From Asterella californica (Eukaryota > Streptophyta > Marchantiopsida > Marchantiales > Aytoniaceae): DNA of 64,000 nucleotides. The stretch is taken from contig JAYKYS010000005.1 in assembly GCA_036924285.1 (NCBI GenBank), positions 29,610,001-29,674,000 of the forward strand, read 5' to 3'. Numbering within the stretch: position 1 is the stretch's first letter; each line of letters begins with the position of its first letter. Positions 22,663 to 33,881 of the stretch are shown here, in pieces. Both the position numbers and the translations under genes were made by a program. Under the pieces are notes generated by a model that worked only from the letters and a program-made list of their open reading frames with translations, was not told the DNA's origin and searched no databases.

Positions 22663-22907
22663 TGTCGCGTCGGACGTTTTGCGTGAAGGATGTCCAGGAA
22701 AACGCGAGGTTCCTGGCTGTGGAGATGTTGTGTGCTGAAACAGAGACAAGACAGAGAAGAACAACCACGAAAACGAACGCGCAATATATACCACTCCAAA
22801 TGTATGTACAATGCCGGTTCTTTCTCCTAACAGCACAAAACTGAAGAACAGACCAGAGCGGTCTGTAACCTACTTCAGAAGCTCTAAAATAAACCCCTGA
22901 ATCGTTT
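22663..22907 (-). mobile_element. TR-GAG element, 3' LTR, outer part
   Basis: First 245 bp (in + coordinates) of the left LTR of the gag-only element. It starts TGTCGCGTCGGA and matches 35387-35625 of the other LTR. The LTR is interrupted here by the chromovirus (22908-31368) and continues at 31369-33150. The target duplication AACGT lies at 22658-22662. Confidence 0.85.
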
Positions 22908-24030
22908 CGCGTACCTACCGCCTTGTTGCGCTAGCGAAAGCTCTAGCTCGGTAGGTCGCAGACTTTACACCACTAACCTGCAAACACAATCACAAGTTAG
23001 TGTCCATGCACCACTTACCTTAGTTCTGTTTGGTCCAAACCGGAGCCGGAACGTCTCCTTATTCATCAAGCTCAGCAATCCTAAGTCCCAACTTAGATCC
23101 GCCTAAGTCGGTCTCAAACATGAGCAAGTCACAATATGACTTGGGGCGGACTTCCCATAAAGTCCAGAGTCCTAAACGGTGCCTCCAGCACACCTAGCGG
23201 CTCAACCGCTTGTGATGTCCGTCTGGGTCTAGGCTCCCGAACGGTGGTCTAACCCGCCGACTCGTTCCCTAGTCTTGCCCCAGCCCTTACATCGTTCCCA
23301 AGTCCAGACATCCAAGTCTGGATCGGAACGTGCCTTGGAACCGGCCCAGCCATCACCTCATGCCCCAAGAGTCCGCCCGCCGAACCCTGGGGTCGGGTGA
23401 CTCGTCCTGGCCCACCCAGGCATCGAGCCCCCCTCATATATACTTCTGGGGATCGGCGGCCCCGCCCTCCTCTTTGGTCCCTGAAAATTATACCACAACC
23501 CGATTGTGGTTCGGCCATAACTTCCAGCTCGGAGGTCAGATCGAGGAGTGTTATATATCACTGGAAAGCTCTCGACGAGATCTTTCCAATGATACCTCAC
23601 TCCCCTCGAGATCTTACGTGGAGCTCCGTCCACGACCTAAAACGTCCCTGGAGCTCCAACACTTAGCAGTTTTTCCGAAACCTGTGGTCCAGACCCAGGG
23701 TCGAACCCTGTGGTTCGTATGCGTCTCGGACCCACGTCTCGGTCCCACGTCTCGGACCCATGTCTCAGACCTATGTTTGAGACTCATGTTTCAGCCCGTT
23801 CTCAGACTCGCCCCCTTAGGTCAGCGTTCGTCTGGGACCTTCTTGGGGTAGGCCCTTATGTCCTAACCCAAGGTTCCAACCTTGGTTCAGAGAACCACTT
23901 AGGGTTCATCTGATCTCGACTTCCCGGCCAAGCCGTTAAGTCCTACTCGCAGCGTTCACAACCTAGCGCAAGTTCGCTAGGGTTCTGTTGTTCGCGTCTG
24001 CGCCCGATCTTGAGAATGAGGGGCGCGACA
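22908..24030 (-). mobile_element. Chromovirus family C, 3' LTR
   Basis: A 1123-bp LTR, nearly identical to 30259-31368, with the terminus read on the - strand as TGTCGCGCC. The conserved palindrome is at 23556-23594. A purine-rich tract on the - strand (aaagtgggggtgag, 24031-24044) adjoins it, as expected for the plus-strand primer. The outer end reads CGCG instead of the TGCG of the other LTR, a likely T-to-C change. Confidence 0.9.
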
Positions 24031-24761
24031 CTCACCCCCACTTTGGAGGTTGATGCCCTCATCAACAATGATCCTTTAAGTTAACATCAAGTTCAAAATG
24101 GGTAGCCAACCCCTTGGCGTCAGAATTGCGTTCTGGTAGCTAACCCGCAATTCCCTTCTTGGCTTGAGTCTTAAGTTGTCGCTAGACACTTAGAAAATTC
24201 CAACTAGTCTCGAGAAAAGCCTTACCTTTTTGGCTTACCCTAAACAAAACTAGTTGGCAACTTCTAAACATTCTACTTAAGACTCTAACTTGCTAACTAT
24301 AAGTATTCACACCTACTTACAAGGTCCCCCGAAACTCACTTTCCGGTCGCAATCTGATTTGACTTAGACGCGCGACTAAGTTTACTTTGCAGTAGAAAAC
24401 CGCAAAGCAAGATCACCCCAAGCCCCAAGACAAGTATGAAAGTTCATACTTGCTTTGCCAACGCTACGGCAAACCTAAGTCTTGACATCAAGACTTAGTC
24501 TTGATTTAGATGGTTATCCAAACCAGCTCGCTTCCTTTGAGTGTGCTTCGTTCCTCCTCTTGACAACATCCTAGGCATCTGATCAGAACTAGTCATAGTC
24601 ATGCACTACCAATACACTTAGACAAATTTTCAAGAAACAAAATCTTTATTTCCAAACACAAGTCAAAGCTACAAAGTCCATCGGTCCAAATCGCCTCAAG
24701 TTGCTACTCGTATGATTCGACGTTCCTTCATCCCTCGCTGGAAGGAGATGTCCTCATCTTG
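24031..24761 (-). mobile_element. Chromovirus C 3' untranslated region with polypurine tract
   Basis: About 730 bp between the end of pol and the 3' LTR. The polypurine tract is at 24031-24044. I see no open frame or conserved domain. The stretch 24180-24500 has repeated 'ctaactNg' and 'acttagtc' words but no regular array. Confidence 0.6.
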
Positions 24762-25400
24762 CTAACGCCCTTGTTGTCCTTGTCTCCGTTTGAAGAGGTC
24801 CAATGCTTCGCTTGCATGTGCGAGATCTTCCTCTGGCACCCAAGTTGCTTCCTTCAAATGGTAACCACGCCATTTGACCAAGTACTCCATCCGGTTTGAT
24901 TTGCGCCGTGATCGCAAAATGGACTCCATCTCATATTCTGCTTCGCCTTGCACGACATCAGGTTGAGGCCTGAGAGTCTGTTTGCGCTCCGGCCGCAAAT
25001 CATCCTTGAAGTATTTCTTTAATAAAGAAACATGGAAAGTCGGATGCAACTGCCACTCGCGAGGAAGGTCTAATGTATAGACATCTTCATGCGGATTCTT
25101 GACAATGACAAAAGGTCCCGCGAACTTCGATGAAAACTTCGCCGATATTTCCTTCGGAAGTGTGAAGTTTTTCGTACTTAACCATACTTCTTCGCCCACT
25201 TGAAACTTCACTTGCCGCCGATGCTTGTTTACCTGCTTCGTGTATCGTTGCTGCGCCTTCTCGAGGTTCTTCTTTACTTGGTCCTCGCGCCGTTGCATTG
25301 CCGCCACCAACTCTTCAGCTGATGTTTGCCGTGTTCTTGGTCGTGTCGATGTGGAACTCCCTGCAAGAGTCAAGTCAAGAGGCCCTTCTGGCTCACGTCC
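24762..25400 (-). pseudogene. Chromovirus C integrase C-terminus with chromodomain
   Basis: In the same frame as the upstream pol but after a stop at 25401-25403, it begins 'GREPEGPLDL' and continues with the integrase tail 'FQVGEEVWLSTKNF' and 'HPTFHVSLLKKY'. It ends in a canonical chromodomain: 'AEYEMESILRSRR', 'YLVKWRGY', 'ATWVPEEDL'. The chromodomain, with its aromatic residues (Y, W, W), would bind methylated histone tails and direct integration to heterochromatin. Only the single nonsense codon separates it from the rest of the polyprotein. Confidence 0.92.
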
Positions 25401-28400
25401 TTAAGCTAGTAAGAAAGGCGATTCGCCGGTTGCTGAATACTTCGTGGAATTGTAGCAGTACTCCGCAAGACTGAGCCACTCCACCCAATCACTTTGGTCC
25501 GCGCTCACATAATTCCTCAAGTATTGATTCAGAACCGAGTTAACTCGTTCCGTTTGCCCATCTGTTTCCGGATGAAAGGCGGTACTAAATTTTAACTTAG
25601 TCCCCAATTTTTGGAATAAGTGTTTCCAAAAGACACTTGTGAACTTAGAGTCTCTATCCAAAATGATACTCCGAGGTAATCCATGTGAACGCCACCAAGT
25701 ATCCAGGAACAATCGAGAAGTCGTGAACGGTGTTGCGGTATCCAAGGTCGGAGCAAACTTCGCTAGTTTGTTGAACCTATCAACTATCACAAAAATCGCG
25801 TTGTATCCATTTGAGTCAGGCAGAGAGGTAATGAAGTCCATGCTAATGCTTTCCCAAGGTCTGGCTGGAATCGGCAAAGGATGAAGCAATCCTTGTTTCT
25901 TCTCATAAGAAACGCGATTCGCTTGACATGTTACGCATGTTTTCACAAAGTGGGCAACATCGTCTTTCATGTGGGGCCAATAAAACTTTTTAGCTATCAC
26001 CGCTAAAGTGGACTTTTCTTCTTTATGGCCTGATAAGGGCACATCGTGAGATTCTTTTAACAACTTGGTCCTAAGTTTTCCTTGTCCCACATAAACCCGA
26101 CTTTGCTTGAACATGAGTAAACCATGTCTTAGCTGCATGTTCTGCAACTTCACTCCTCGCTTGAGTTGTTCCAGGTACTCCTTCGCTTGGTCATCGCCCA
26201 TGTAACCTTCACGTATTCGCCTCTCCAAGTCTGACTCCTTAGGATACATAGCTCGCAAAATCTGTGTTGACGATGGAAGATATTCCTCCTTGCGACTCAA
26301 GGCGTCAGGAACCACATTGTCCTTTCCCGCTTTGTGGATTAATTCCACATTCATGAGCGCCAAGGTATCGTGCCACCGTAGTTGCTTTGGCGTCACCCGA
26401 TCTTGTGTCTCAAAGTACTTGAGCGAAATATTGTCAGTATACACTTGGGTCTTGTGAAGTCCCAAGTAATGCCGCCATTTCCTCAAGCAATGAACCACCG
26501 CAAACAGTTTCTTCTCGTGAGTCGGCCATCGACTCTCTGTCCCAGATAGCTTCTTGCTTTCGTACGCTACATGTTTTCCATCCTGCACCAACACTCCGCC
26601 AATCGCATAGTCGCTCGCGTCCGTGTGCACCTCGAATGGTTTGTCGAACTCCGGCAGCTTCAAAACTGACGCCTTTGACAAAATAGCTTTGATCGTCTGA
26701 AACGCATCATCCACCTCCTTGGTCCAACTTACCTGTGCGTCTTTGCCCGTCCAGTCCGTCAGCGGCTTCGCGATCTTTGAAAACCCCTTCACATACTTGC
26801 GGTAGAACTGCGCCAATCCTAAGAATCGCCGCATCCCCTTCACTGTAGTCGGAGGCTCCCAAGTCACAATCACGTCCACCTTCTGCATATCCGGGCCGAC
26901 TCCTTCTGCACTAATGACATGTCCCAAGAAGTTAATGCGCTCCAAACCAAACTCACTCTTGTCAATGTTGGCAAACAGCTTATGCTCCCGCAGCTTCGTC
27001 AACACCACCCTTAGCTGCTCCGCGTGCGACTCCAAGGTTTTGGAGTAGATCAAGATGTCGTCGATGTAAACGATGACAAACTCATCCATCTCCTCGCGAA
27101 AAATTGTGTTCATCAATGTAGTGAACGTCGAAGGGGCGTTGCAGAGTCCAATCACCACGAATTCAAACGATCCGTATCTGGTTCGACAAGCAGTCTTCTC
27201 AACATCTGGGTCAGCTATCCGGATCTGGTAATATCCTGACTTCAAGTCTATCCTGCTGAAGTACTTCGCACCCGCTAATCTATCAAAGAGGTCATCTATC
27301 CTTGGCAAGGGATAGTTATTCTTCACCGTCACCTTATTGAGCGCACGATAATCTACGCAGAGTCGTAACTTCCCATCCTTCTTCTTTGCGAAAAGAACTG
27401 GGGCTCCATAAGGTGACTTGCTGGTTCGAATATATCCCCGCGCTAATAGCTCGCCGAGTTGTCTTTTCAACTCAAGGAGTTCCACCTGATTGAGTCGGTA
27501 AGGGGCTTTGGAAGGTGGCTCCGATCCTGGCAAGACCTCGATCTTGTGATCCACCACCCGCCTTGGAGGTAACTCAGCAGGTAACTCATCCGTCAAGACG
27601 TCCTCAAACTCCTTAATCACTTCGCGAAGCACCTTCGGAAGTTTAGTCGCGTCCCCAGATGTTTCCTCTTGCTTATCACCCGCCATCAAATCTGCAACCC
27701 GCATCAAACACATGACCCCGTCGTTGAAGTCCATCTGTTTGCCTTTGATCAAATTCACTGCAAAGTCATCAATCTTCCGCGCCTTTCGGATCAGCCTCAC
27801 TCCCAGCTTCCGCCCTTTAACTCTAACGTTTAACCTTAAAGGTTTCCGCCTAAGTTCCACTTCAAACCTGTCCAAGAAAGTGTTCCCCAAAACCGCATGG
27901 ATATCATCCATCTCGCACACCGTGAAGTTCTCTGTGAACTCTAACTTCCCACACACAAATCGTACGTCCAAGGCTACTTCAGAAGTTTGGTACGTCTTGC
28001 CCTTGGCAAAGCGCACCTGAATAGGCTTGTCTGCCTTGGAGGTAGACAAGCCCAACTTCTTCACCAACTTTGAACTTATGAAGGAGCGAGTCGCTCCTGT
28101 GTCCACAAGAAAAGTAACATCACGGTTAGCAACCTTGGCTTGTAGATACATCAATCCCGGCGTCTTCTTCGTGGTTCTCAAGGTCACAGTCATCTGGCCC
28201 TCCAACAAGTCCTTTGCAACAAATGCATTCATGCTACAGTTACTAACCTTAGGTTTCGTGCACCCCTTAGCAATGTGGCCCGCCTCGCCACAGTTGTAGC
28301 AAGTAAACTTAGCGCCATTGCCCTTCTGAGGTGTCTGCCCCTTAGGTTTTACTCCTGTTTGCTGCCGCTTTGCTGCCGGGGCAGAAGTATCTTTTCGATC

Positions 28401-28559
28401 CTTCTCACCCCCATCCCACTGTCGCTTGAAGCCCTTGTTCTTCTTCTGGAACTTGTCCGTGCTGCGTGGTTCAAAGAGTTTCTGCTGCTGGACTTCGTCG
28501 TCCCCAATTCGCTCCGCTAGCTTCAAAAGTTCGGCGCATGTCTCAGGTAGCTTCGGCAT
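25401..28559 (-). CDS. Chromovirus C gag C-term, protease, RT, RNase H and integrase
   Basis: 1052 codons in one frame. Order: gag tail with knuckle [14 protein letters not shown], protease '[11 protein letters not shown]', RT with '[20 protein letters not shown]', '[11 protein letters not shown]' (catalytic YIDD intact), RNase H '[12 protein letters not shown]' and 'VYTDN', integrase H2C2 finger ('HDVPLSGH', 'CVTC'), then 'SMDFITSLP', 'ILDRDSKF' and '[10 protein letters not shown]' supplying the DDE triad. The RT block usually reading VMPFGL is shortened to 'VVIGL', apparently a two-residue loss. The frame ends at a TAA (25401-25403) where the family has Tyr in SPFLLAYG. The start used is internal, because the gag-protease region was tandemly duplicated; the natural polyprotein begins at 30134. 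Near-intact and young, but not functional as it stands. Confidence 0.92.
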   Translation of the reverse strand: MPKLPETCAELLKLAERIGDDEVQQQKLFEPRSTDKFQKKNKGFKRQWDGGEKDRKDTSAPAAKRQQTGVKPKGQTPQKGNGAKFTCYNCGEAGHIAKGCTKPKVSNCSMNAFVAKDLLEGQMTVTLRTTKKTPGLMYLQAKVANRDVTFLVDTGATRSFISSKLVKKLGLSTSKADKPIQVRFAKGKTYQTSEVALDVRFVCGKLEFTENFTVCEMDDIHAVLGNTFLDRFEVELRRKPLRLNVRVKGRKLGVRLIRKARKIDDFAVNLIKGKQMDFNDGVMCLMRVADLMAGDKQEETSGDATKLPKVLREVIKEFEDVLTDELPAELPPRRVVDHKIEVLPGSEPPSKAPYRLNQVELLELKRQLGELLARGYIRTSKSPYGAPVLFAKKKDGKLRLCVDYRALNKVTVKNNYPLPRIDDLFDRLAGAKYFSRIDLKSGYYQIRIADPDVEKTACRTRYGSFEFVVIGLCNAPSTFTTLMNTIFREEMDEFVIVYIDDILIYSKTLESHAEQLRVVLTKLREHKLFANIDKSEFGLERINFLGHVISAEGVGPDMQKVDVIVTWEPPTTVKGMRRFLGLAQFYRKYVKGFSKIAKPLTDWTGKDAQVSWTKEVDDAFQTIKAILSKASVLKLPEFDKPFEVHTDASDYAIGGVLVQDGKHVAYESKKLSGTESRWPTHEKKLFAVVHCLRKWRHYLGLHKTQVYTDNISLKYFETQDRVTPKQLRWHDTLALMNVELIHKAGKDNVVPDALSRKEEYLPSSTQILRAMYPKESDLERRIREGYMGDDQAKEYLEQLKRGVKLQNMQLRHGLLMFKQSRVYVGQGKLRTKLLKESHDVPLSGHKEEKSTLAVIAKKFYWPHMKDDVAHFVKTCVTCQANRVSYEKKQGLLHPLPIPARPWESISMDFITSLPDSNGYNAIFVIVDRFNKLAKFAPTLDTATPFTTSRLFLDTWWRSHGLPRSIILDRDSKFTSVFWKHLFQKLGTKLKFSTAFHPETDGQTERVNSVLNQYLRNYVSADQSDWVEWLSLAEYCYNSTKYSATGESPFLLA

Positions 28560-29417
28560 CCGAAAGAGAGCCTTCTCCGAGCTGGATTTGAGTCCCCCAA
28601 TGAATATGCATATCTTCCGCCCTTTAACTCTAACGTCTAACCTTTAGGTTTCCGCCTAAGTTCCACTTCAAACCTGTCCAAGAAAGTGTTCCCCAAAACC
28701 GCATGGATATCATCCATCTCGCACACCGTGAAGTTCTCTGTGAACTCCAACTTCCCACACACAAATCGTACGTCCAAGGCTACTTCAGAAGTTTGGTACG
28801 TCTTGCCTTTGGCAAAGCGCACCTGAATAGGCTTGTCTGCCTTGGAGGTAGACAAGCCCAACTTCTTCACCAACTTTGGACTTATGAAGGAGTGAGTTGC
28901 TCCTGTGTCCACAAGAAAAGTAACATCACGGTTAGCAACCTTGGCTTGTAGATACATCAATCCCGGCGTCTTCTTCGTGGTTCTCAAGGTCACAGTCATC
29001 TGGCCCTCCAACAAGTCCTTTGCAACAAATGCATTCATGCTACAGTTACTAACCTTAGGTTTCGTGCACCCCTTAAATGTGGCCCGCCTCGCCACAGTTG
29101 TAGCAAGTAAACTTAGCGCCATTGCCCTTCTGAGGTGTCTGCCCCTTAGGTTTTACTCCTGTTTGCTGCCGCTTTGCTGCCGGGGCAGAAGTATCTTTCC
29201 GATCCTTCTCACCCCCATCCCACTGTCGCTTGAAGCCCTTGTTCTTCTTCTGGAACTTGTCCGTGCTGCGTGGTTCAAAGGGTTTTTGCTGCTGGACTTC
29301 GTCGTCTCCAATTCGCTCCGCTAGCTTCAAAAGTTTGGCGCATGTCTCAGGTAGCTTCGGCATCCGAAAGAGAGCCTTCTCCGAGCTGGATTTGAGTCCC
29401 CCAATGAATATGCATAT
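27807..29417 (-). repeat. 0.8-kb tandem duplication inside chromovirus C (gag end plus protease)
   Basis: Unit A 27807-28613 and unit B 28614-29417 are nearly identical. Both run from 'cttccgccctttaactc' to 'gaatatgcatatctt'. Each encodes the gag C-terminus with one knuckle and the protease. Unit B has a 2-nt loss in the knuckle (at about 29074) that shifts the frame, and its protease ends in a stop shortly before the junction. The other two chromoviral LTR copies here have no internal region, so it is unknown whether the duplication is private to this copy. Confidence 0.9.
28637..29122 (-). pseudogene. Duplicated chromovirus C protease (unit B)
   Basis: Encodes '[15 protein letters not shown]', the protease site '[11 protein letters not shown]' and the fold to '[19 protein letters not shown]', then stops at the duplication junction. 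It is the second copy of the protease in this element and differs from unit A at a few residues (for example THSF versus TRSF). It is out of frame with gag because of the 2-nt deletion at about 29074. Confidence 0.88.
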
Positions 29418-30134
29418 CTTGGTCTCCTCAGTCCACTTGGAAAACGAATCCAGCTTGGCACTGAACTCGCGCACATAAGCGCTTAGGGTCCCCGTCTGCT
29501 TCAGCCTCACCAACTCCACACCATCCCGAATCCTTTGATACTCCGGAGTGAATCGTCTTGCGAGCAACTCCTTGAACTCCTTCCAACCAAGCGCCGAGAC
29601 AGTCAAGGCATTCTCATCCCTGTATGCAGTCCACCAGAGAAGCGCATGGTCTTTCATGAACGTAACCGCCGCTCTCACTTTGTCTGACTCCTGAGCCTGA
29701 TGCGCTTCAAAGTATAGGTCCAACTCAGTTAAGAAATCCTTAACCTTGCGAGCCCGTCCTATACCTGTAAACGGGATCGGCAAATTCGTCTTACAAAGCT
29801 TCCTGGTAGACGAGGAATTCCCTTGGCCTGCCTCAAGTTCAGCGATACGTTTATCCCTGGAGGCCATGCCTTCCTGCATGGTCTTCATCATCTTGATGAG
29901 TTCCGCATACAAGGCTCCTTGACTTCCCGTGCCTGAGTCGGTGGGCACCGTTGGCAAGACTCCATCTTGCTGCAGCGGTGCCGCAGCTGGCACTGGGCTT
30001 CCTTGACGTTGGGGCGAAGGTTGTCGGTTATCGTCCCCTGACTGTGCCTCGGGGCTAGCTCGAGTCGATCTGCTCCCGTTAGCCGCTCCTCGTTTCTTGG
30101 TCTTCCTCCTGGAACTCTGTCCGTCGTCGGTCAT
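29073..30134 (-). CDS. Chromovirus C gag polyprotein, N-terminal part
   Basis: 353 codons from 'MTDDGQSSRRKTKKRG'. A Ser/Pro/Gln-rich N-terminus is followed by a short coiled-coil-like stretch ('YAELIKMMKTMQEGMASRDK'). The retrotransposon gag domain comes next ('FLTELDLYFEAHQAQESDKV', 'LLWWTAYRDENALTV', 'FTPEYQRIRDGVELVRL', 'FSAKLDSFSKW'), then the basic tail and the knuckle [10 protein letters not shown], where the frame ends because of the 2-nt loss in unit B. Gag would form the particle and bind element RNA. The start is the first ATG downstream of the primer-binding site (30241-30254). Confidence 0.92.
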   Translation of the reverse strand: MTDDGQSSRRKTKKRGAANGSRSTRASPEAQSGDDNRQPSPQRQGSPVPAAAPLQQDGVLPTVPTDSGTGSQGALYAELIKMMKTMQEGMASRDKRIAELEAGQGNSSSTRKLCKTNLPIPFTGIGRARKVKDFLTELDLYFEAHQAQESDKVRAAVTFMKDHALLWWTAYRDENALTVSALGWKEFKELLARRFTPEYQRIRDGVELVRLKQTGTLSAYVREFSAKLDSFSKWTEETKICIFIGGLKSSSEKALFRMPKLPETCAKLLKLAERIGDDEVQQQKPFEPRSTDKFQKKNKGFKRQWDGGEKDRKDTSAPAAKRQQTGVKPKGQTPQKGNGAKFTCYNCGEAGHI

Positions 30135-30240
30135 CGCTCCAAGTGTTCACCTAGAAACGCTGATCCACTTCGTGTCTTGCGTTCCTCCTCAAGCGTCCAA
30201 CGTTCAGCCGCTATCTCAAGTTCTCGCTCATCGAAGCGTC

Positions 30241-30254
30241 GGCTCTGATATCAC
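30241..30254 (-). promoter_or_regulatory. Primer-binding site for tRNA-iMet, chromovirus C
   Basis: On the - strand TGATATCAGAGCC starts five bases after the 5' LTR end. It agrees with the plant tRNA-iMet primer-binding consensus TGGTATCAGAGC except for A in place of G at the third base. It is complementary to the 3' end of the tRNA-iMet encoded at 63687-63758. Confidence 0.85.
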
Positions 30255-30258
30255 TTTT

Positions 30259-31368
30259 TGCGTACCTACCGCCTTGTTGCGCCAGCGGAAGCTCTAGCTC
30301 GGTAGGTCGCAAACTTTACACCACTAACCTGCAAACACAATCACAAGTTAGTGTCCATGCACCACTTACCTTAGTTCTGTTTGGTCCGGACCGGAGCCGG
30401 ACCGTCTCCCTATTCATCAAGCTCAGCAATCCTAAGTCCCGACTTAGATCCGCCTAAGTCGGTCCCAAACATGAGCAAGTCACAATATGACTTGGGGCGG
30501 ACTTCCCATAAAGTCCAGAGTCCTAAACGGTGCCTCCAGCACACCTAGCGGCTCAACCGCCCGTGATGTCCGTCTGGGTCTAGGCTCCCGAACGGTGGTC
30601 TAACCCGCCGACTCGTTCCCTAGTCTTGTCCCAGCCCTTACATCGTTCCCAAGTCCAGACATCCAAGTCTGGATCGGAACGTGCCTTGGAACCGGCCCAG
30701 CCATCACCTCATGCCCCCAGAGTCCGCCCGCCGAACCCTGGGGTCGGGTGACTCGTCCTGGCCCACCCAGGCATCGAGCCCCCCTCATATATACTTCTGG
30801 GGATCGGCGGCCCCGCCCTCCTCTTTGGTCCCTGAAAATTATATCACAACCCGATTGTGGTTCGGCCATAACTTCTAGCTCGGAGGTCAGATCGAGGAGT
30901 GTTATATATCACTGGAAAGCTCTCGACGAGATCTTTCCAATGACACCTCACTCGCCTCGAGATCTTACGTGGAGCTCCGTCCACGACCTAAAACGTCCCT
31001 GGAGCTCCAACACTTAGCAGTTTTTCCGAAACCTGTGGTCCAGACCTAGGGTCGAACCCTGTGGTTCGTCTGCGTCTCGGACCCACGTCTCGGTCCCACG
31101 TCTCAGACCTATGTCTGAGACTCATGTTTCAGCCCGTTCCCAGACTCGCCCCCTTAGGTCAGCGTTCGTCTGGGACTTTCTTGGGGTAGGCCCTTATGTC
31201 CTAACCCAAGGTTCCAACCTTGGTTCAGAGAACCACTTAGGGTTCATCTGATCCCGACTTCCCGGCCAAGCCGTTAAGTCCTACTCACAGCGTTCACAAC
31301 CTAGGGCAAGTTCGCTAGGGTTCTGTTGTTCGCGTCTGCGCCCGATCTTGAGAATGAGGGGCGCGGCA
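30259..31368 (-). mobile_element. Chromovirus family C, 5' LTR
   Basis: 1110 bp, nearly identical to the 3' LTR at 22908-24030, which indicates a recent insertion. On the - strand it carries the TATA box (gtatatatgag, about 30784-30794) and the palindrome (30907-30945). The outer terminus reads TGCCGCG on the - strand, where the other copies have TGTCGCG. Flanking target repeats are not clean; only TCG is shared with the left side. Confidence 0.9.
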
Positions 31369-33150
31369 CTCGCAACCCTAGCCTGAAATCGCCGAAGCGT
31401 AGCTCAAAGCAACAGAAACTTCTCTTTGCTAACAAATAGAGCCACAACAGTATCATGCGATCCAAACCCAAGTCCAAACCACATCCACGCACTAGCTCTT
31501 GGCTAAAGCTAGCTATCACAAGCCGTACACAACCAACTAAGTCCCTAACGAACTCAAAAGGACGAAATCCGTAGCGAAGGAACCGAAAAAGATCTATCTG
31601 GGAACTTTCTCTTTTCGTCAAACGATCTTCAAATGTTGATAGGGTCTCCTTCCCTGACTCCGTTGGCTCAAGAAACCTTCAGATCCGACTCCCGATAGTC
31701 GAGATATCGCCAATTTTCGTCGCAGGTGACCGAACCTTCAAAAACTCCTCCCTGCGGCTTAAAACCGCTCACACCGCACAAACGGATCGTCCAAGCTGAT
31801 ATCTGTCTTCTCTGGTAGGTAGATCTAGCTACCCTGAACCCAACAAGACTCCAAACAAGCCGTTCGGAGTTCGCCTTGCAAAACCACTCGAGAAATTTGA
31901 TCGCAGATTACAAAAAATTGACGTAAATCGGCTCCCTGCGGCTCAACTTCGCTCACCACACCCAAACCAACAACCCAATCCACACACGGTCTTCTCCTAT
32001 GAGTAGATGAAGCCTCCCTGATCGCGTAGGCACCAAGAACGAAGAGCTTGGCTCACCGATCGCGAAGAACAATCCAATCTCAGGTCGCAGACGATGAAAA
32101 ACCTGACGCAAGCGCTTCCCTGCGAGCCAATTTCACTCAGAACTTCCAAACAGTCCGATGAAAACTGGTATCGTCTTCAATTTCCATTAGAACTCGATGT
32201 TCTGATCCCGTTGGATCCAAGGACAGCAAGTTTGGACTCCGGAACGGCCCGAACGGTCCAACTCTCCTTCACAGGTAACTGAAAACTCTAAATCTGCTTC
32301 TTGCGTCTCAATTTCTCTCAGAACACAACCCCTGATCCCTCTCTTCCCAAACCGTTTGAACCAGTGCGTAGCCTGCTCAGATCTGAACCCAACGACGCCT
32401 TGCGCGCTTGCATTGGACATCCAAATCTCCCGCACCGTCCGCTGACAAGTCGCAGGTGCAAGCAAGCCCCTTAAGCAGCCCCCTTATCACAGTCTCTGTA
32501 CGTACAGTTCTCTCCTGAATTCTAAGAAGCAGGCCCCTTGCGTCTTTGATATAACGCCTGAAGCCCTAAATACCCAGTCAGCAAGTAACTAGGGGCCTAG
32601 CTTGATTTTACCTTCTTTCGAATCGTATAATTTCTTCTCTGGATGTCCAAACGAAGTAAACAAGATGCCCATGGAAAGTTGACAACGAGCTCTACCCATC
32701 CATGTGATGAAAGTGAAGATCCGAAGTTGCGCCAAAAGCCCGTAAGCTGGGGCCTAGCTTGTTTTCTCCATCTTTCGAGTCCTATAACTTCTCCACTAGG
32801 CGTCCAAACGAAGTAGATGAAGTGCCTATGGAAAGCTAACAAGGAGCTCTATCCACTGGTGCGATAAAAACGAAGATCCGAAGTTGTGCAAAAAACCCGT
32901 AAGCTGGGACCTAGCTTGTTTTCTCCATCTTTCGAGTCTTGTAACTTCTCTACTAGGCGTCCAAACGAAGTAGATGAAGTGCCTATGGAAAGCTGACAAG
33001 GAGTTGTATCCACTGGTGCGATAAAAATGAAGATCCGAAGTGGTGCCAAAAACCCATAAGCTGGGGCCTAGCTTGTCTTCTCATGAGTGTCGTTGGGGCG
33101 ACAAGCATCGAAGTTTGAATTTCAGGTAGGAGCCGGTCCACGACACGACA
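31369..33150 (-). mobile_element. TR-GAG element, 3' LTR, inner part
   Basis: Continuation of the LTR begun at 22663. It matches 35626-37406 throughout and ends CGACACGACA. It contains three 157-bp tandem units (32596-33067). Next to it lies a polypurine tract on the - strand (ggaaggggtgga, 33151-33162), which fixes the element's polarity and LTR boundary. Confidence 0.9.
32596..33067. repeat. 157-bp tandem repeat inside TR-GAG LTR, three units
   Basis: 'cctagctt' starts at 32596, 32753, 32910 and 33067, exactly 157 bp apart. Each interval carries 'tttcgagtc', 'taggcgtccaaacgaagtag' and 'gaagatccgaagt'. The same three units are in the other LTR (36853-37324). Confidence 0.9.
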
Positions 33151-33162
33151 TCCACCCCTTCC
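33151..33162 (-). promoter_or_regulatory. Polypurine tract of TR-GAG element
   Basis: The - strand reads GGAAGGGGTGGA immediately before the LTR start TGTCGTG. This is the expected plus-strand priming site and shows that the left LTR is the 3' LTR. Confidence 0.7.
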
Positions 33163-33881
33163 AAACCTGTGCATCCTCCGGTATGCACCAGAGATACCAA
33201 CCAAGGAGTGGACCGGCACGCACCCTCATTCCCATCTTGTCATCCTCCCTCCCATCTCAGTCAACCTCATCCTCAAGTATGCAACTTGATCGTCATCTTG
33301 AAGTTGAAATCCTGTCATGATCCTCCCTAGATCCATGCTCATCGATCTTCACCTCGAACCTCCCATCCAATCACCCCCTCTAAATCTACACATCTTCAAT
33401 ATGCGAAGACATAGAAAGAATAACCCATCATACCATAGAATTGTCTTCCATCCGCCCTGTAGAACCTCACCGTCGAGGTTTGTAACCCAAGTGTCGTAGT
33501 AGACATCCCCCATCTTGCCAATCATTACCCGTATCTTGACTGTAATCCTCAACCTCAAGTCTGTACATGTCATCGTACCTAATCCTCTCTTCTTTTTTGT
33601 TTTTCTGAAAAAAAAATGAACCACACCGCTGCAACCAAAATCATCAACTGCAACCATCATTGTCTCGCTGTAGAATAGTATCTTCCTCAACCATCATCCT
33701 CCTTGATATCTTCTTCTGAAAATCCTCACAACCTCCCAAGCATCACTCTCTCAATCTTCCTGAAAATATTTACAGTCCCCCAAGCATCATCCTCCCAACA
33801 CAAATCATCTTCAGCAATGGCTTCTCCTCTGTAAGCCATCCTTACCCATCATCCTATACCCGTAGCCTCGAGAGCATTCGT

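Noticed and set aside
24762..30134. Endogenous pararetrovirus (caulimovirid)
   Set aside because: Integrase, LTRs, primer-binding site and chromodomain are present and no movement protein is seen, so it is a Ty3/Gypsy chromovirus.
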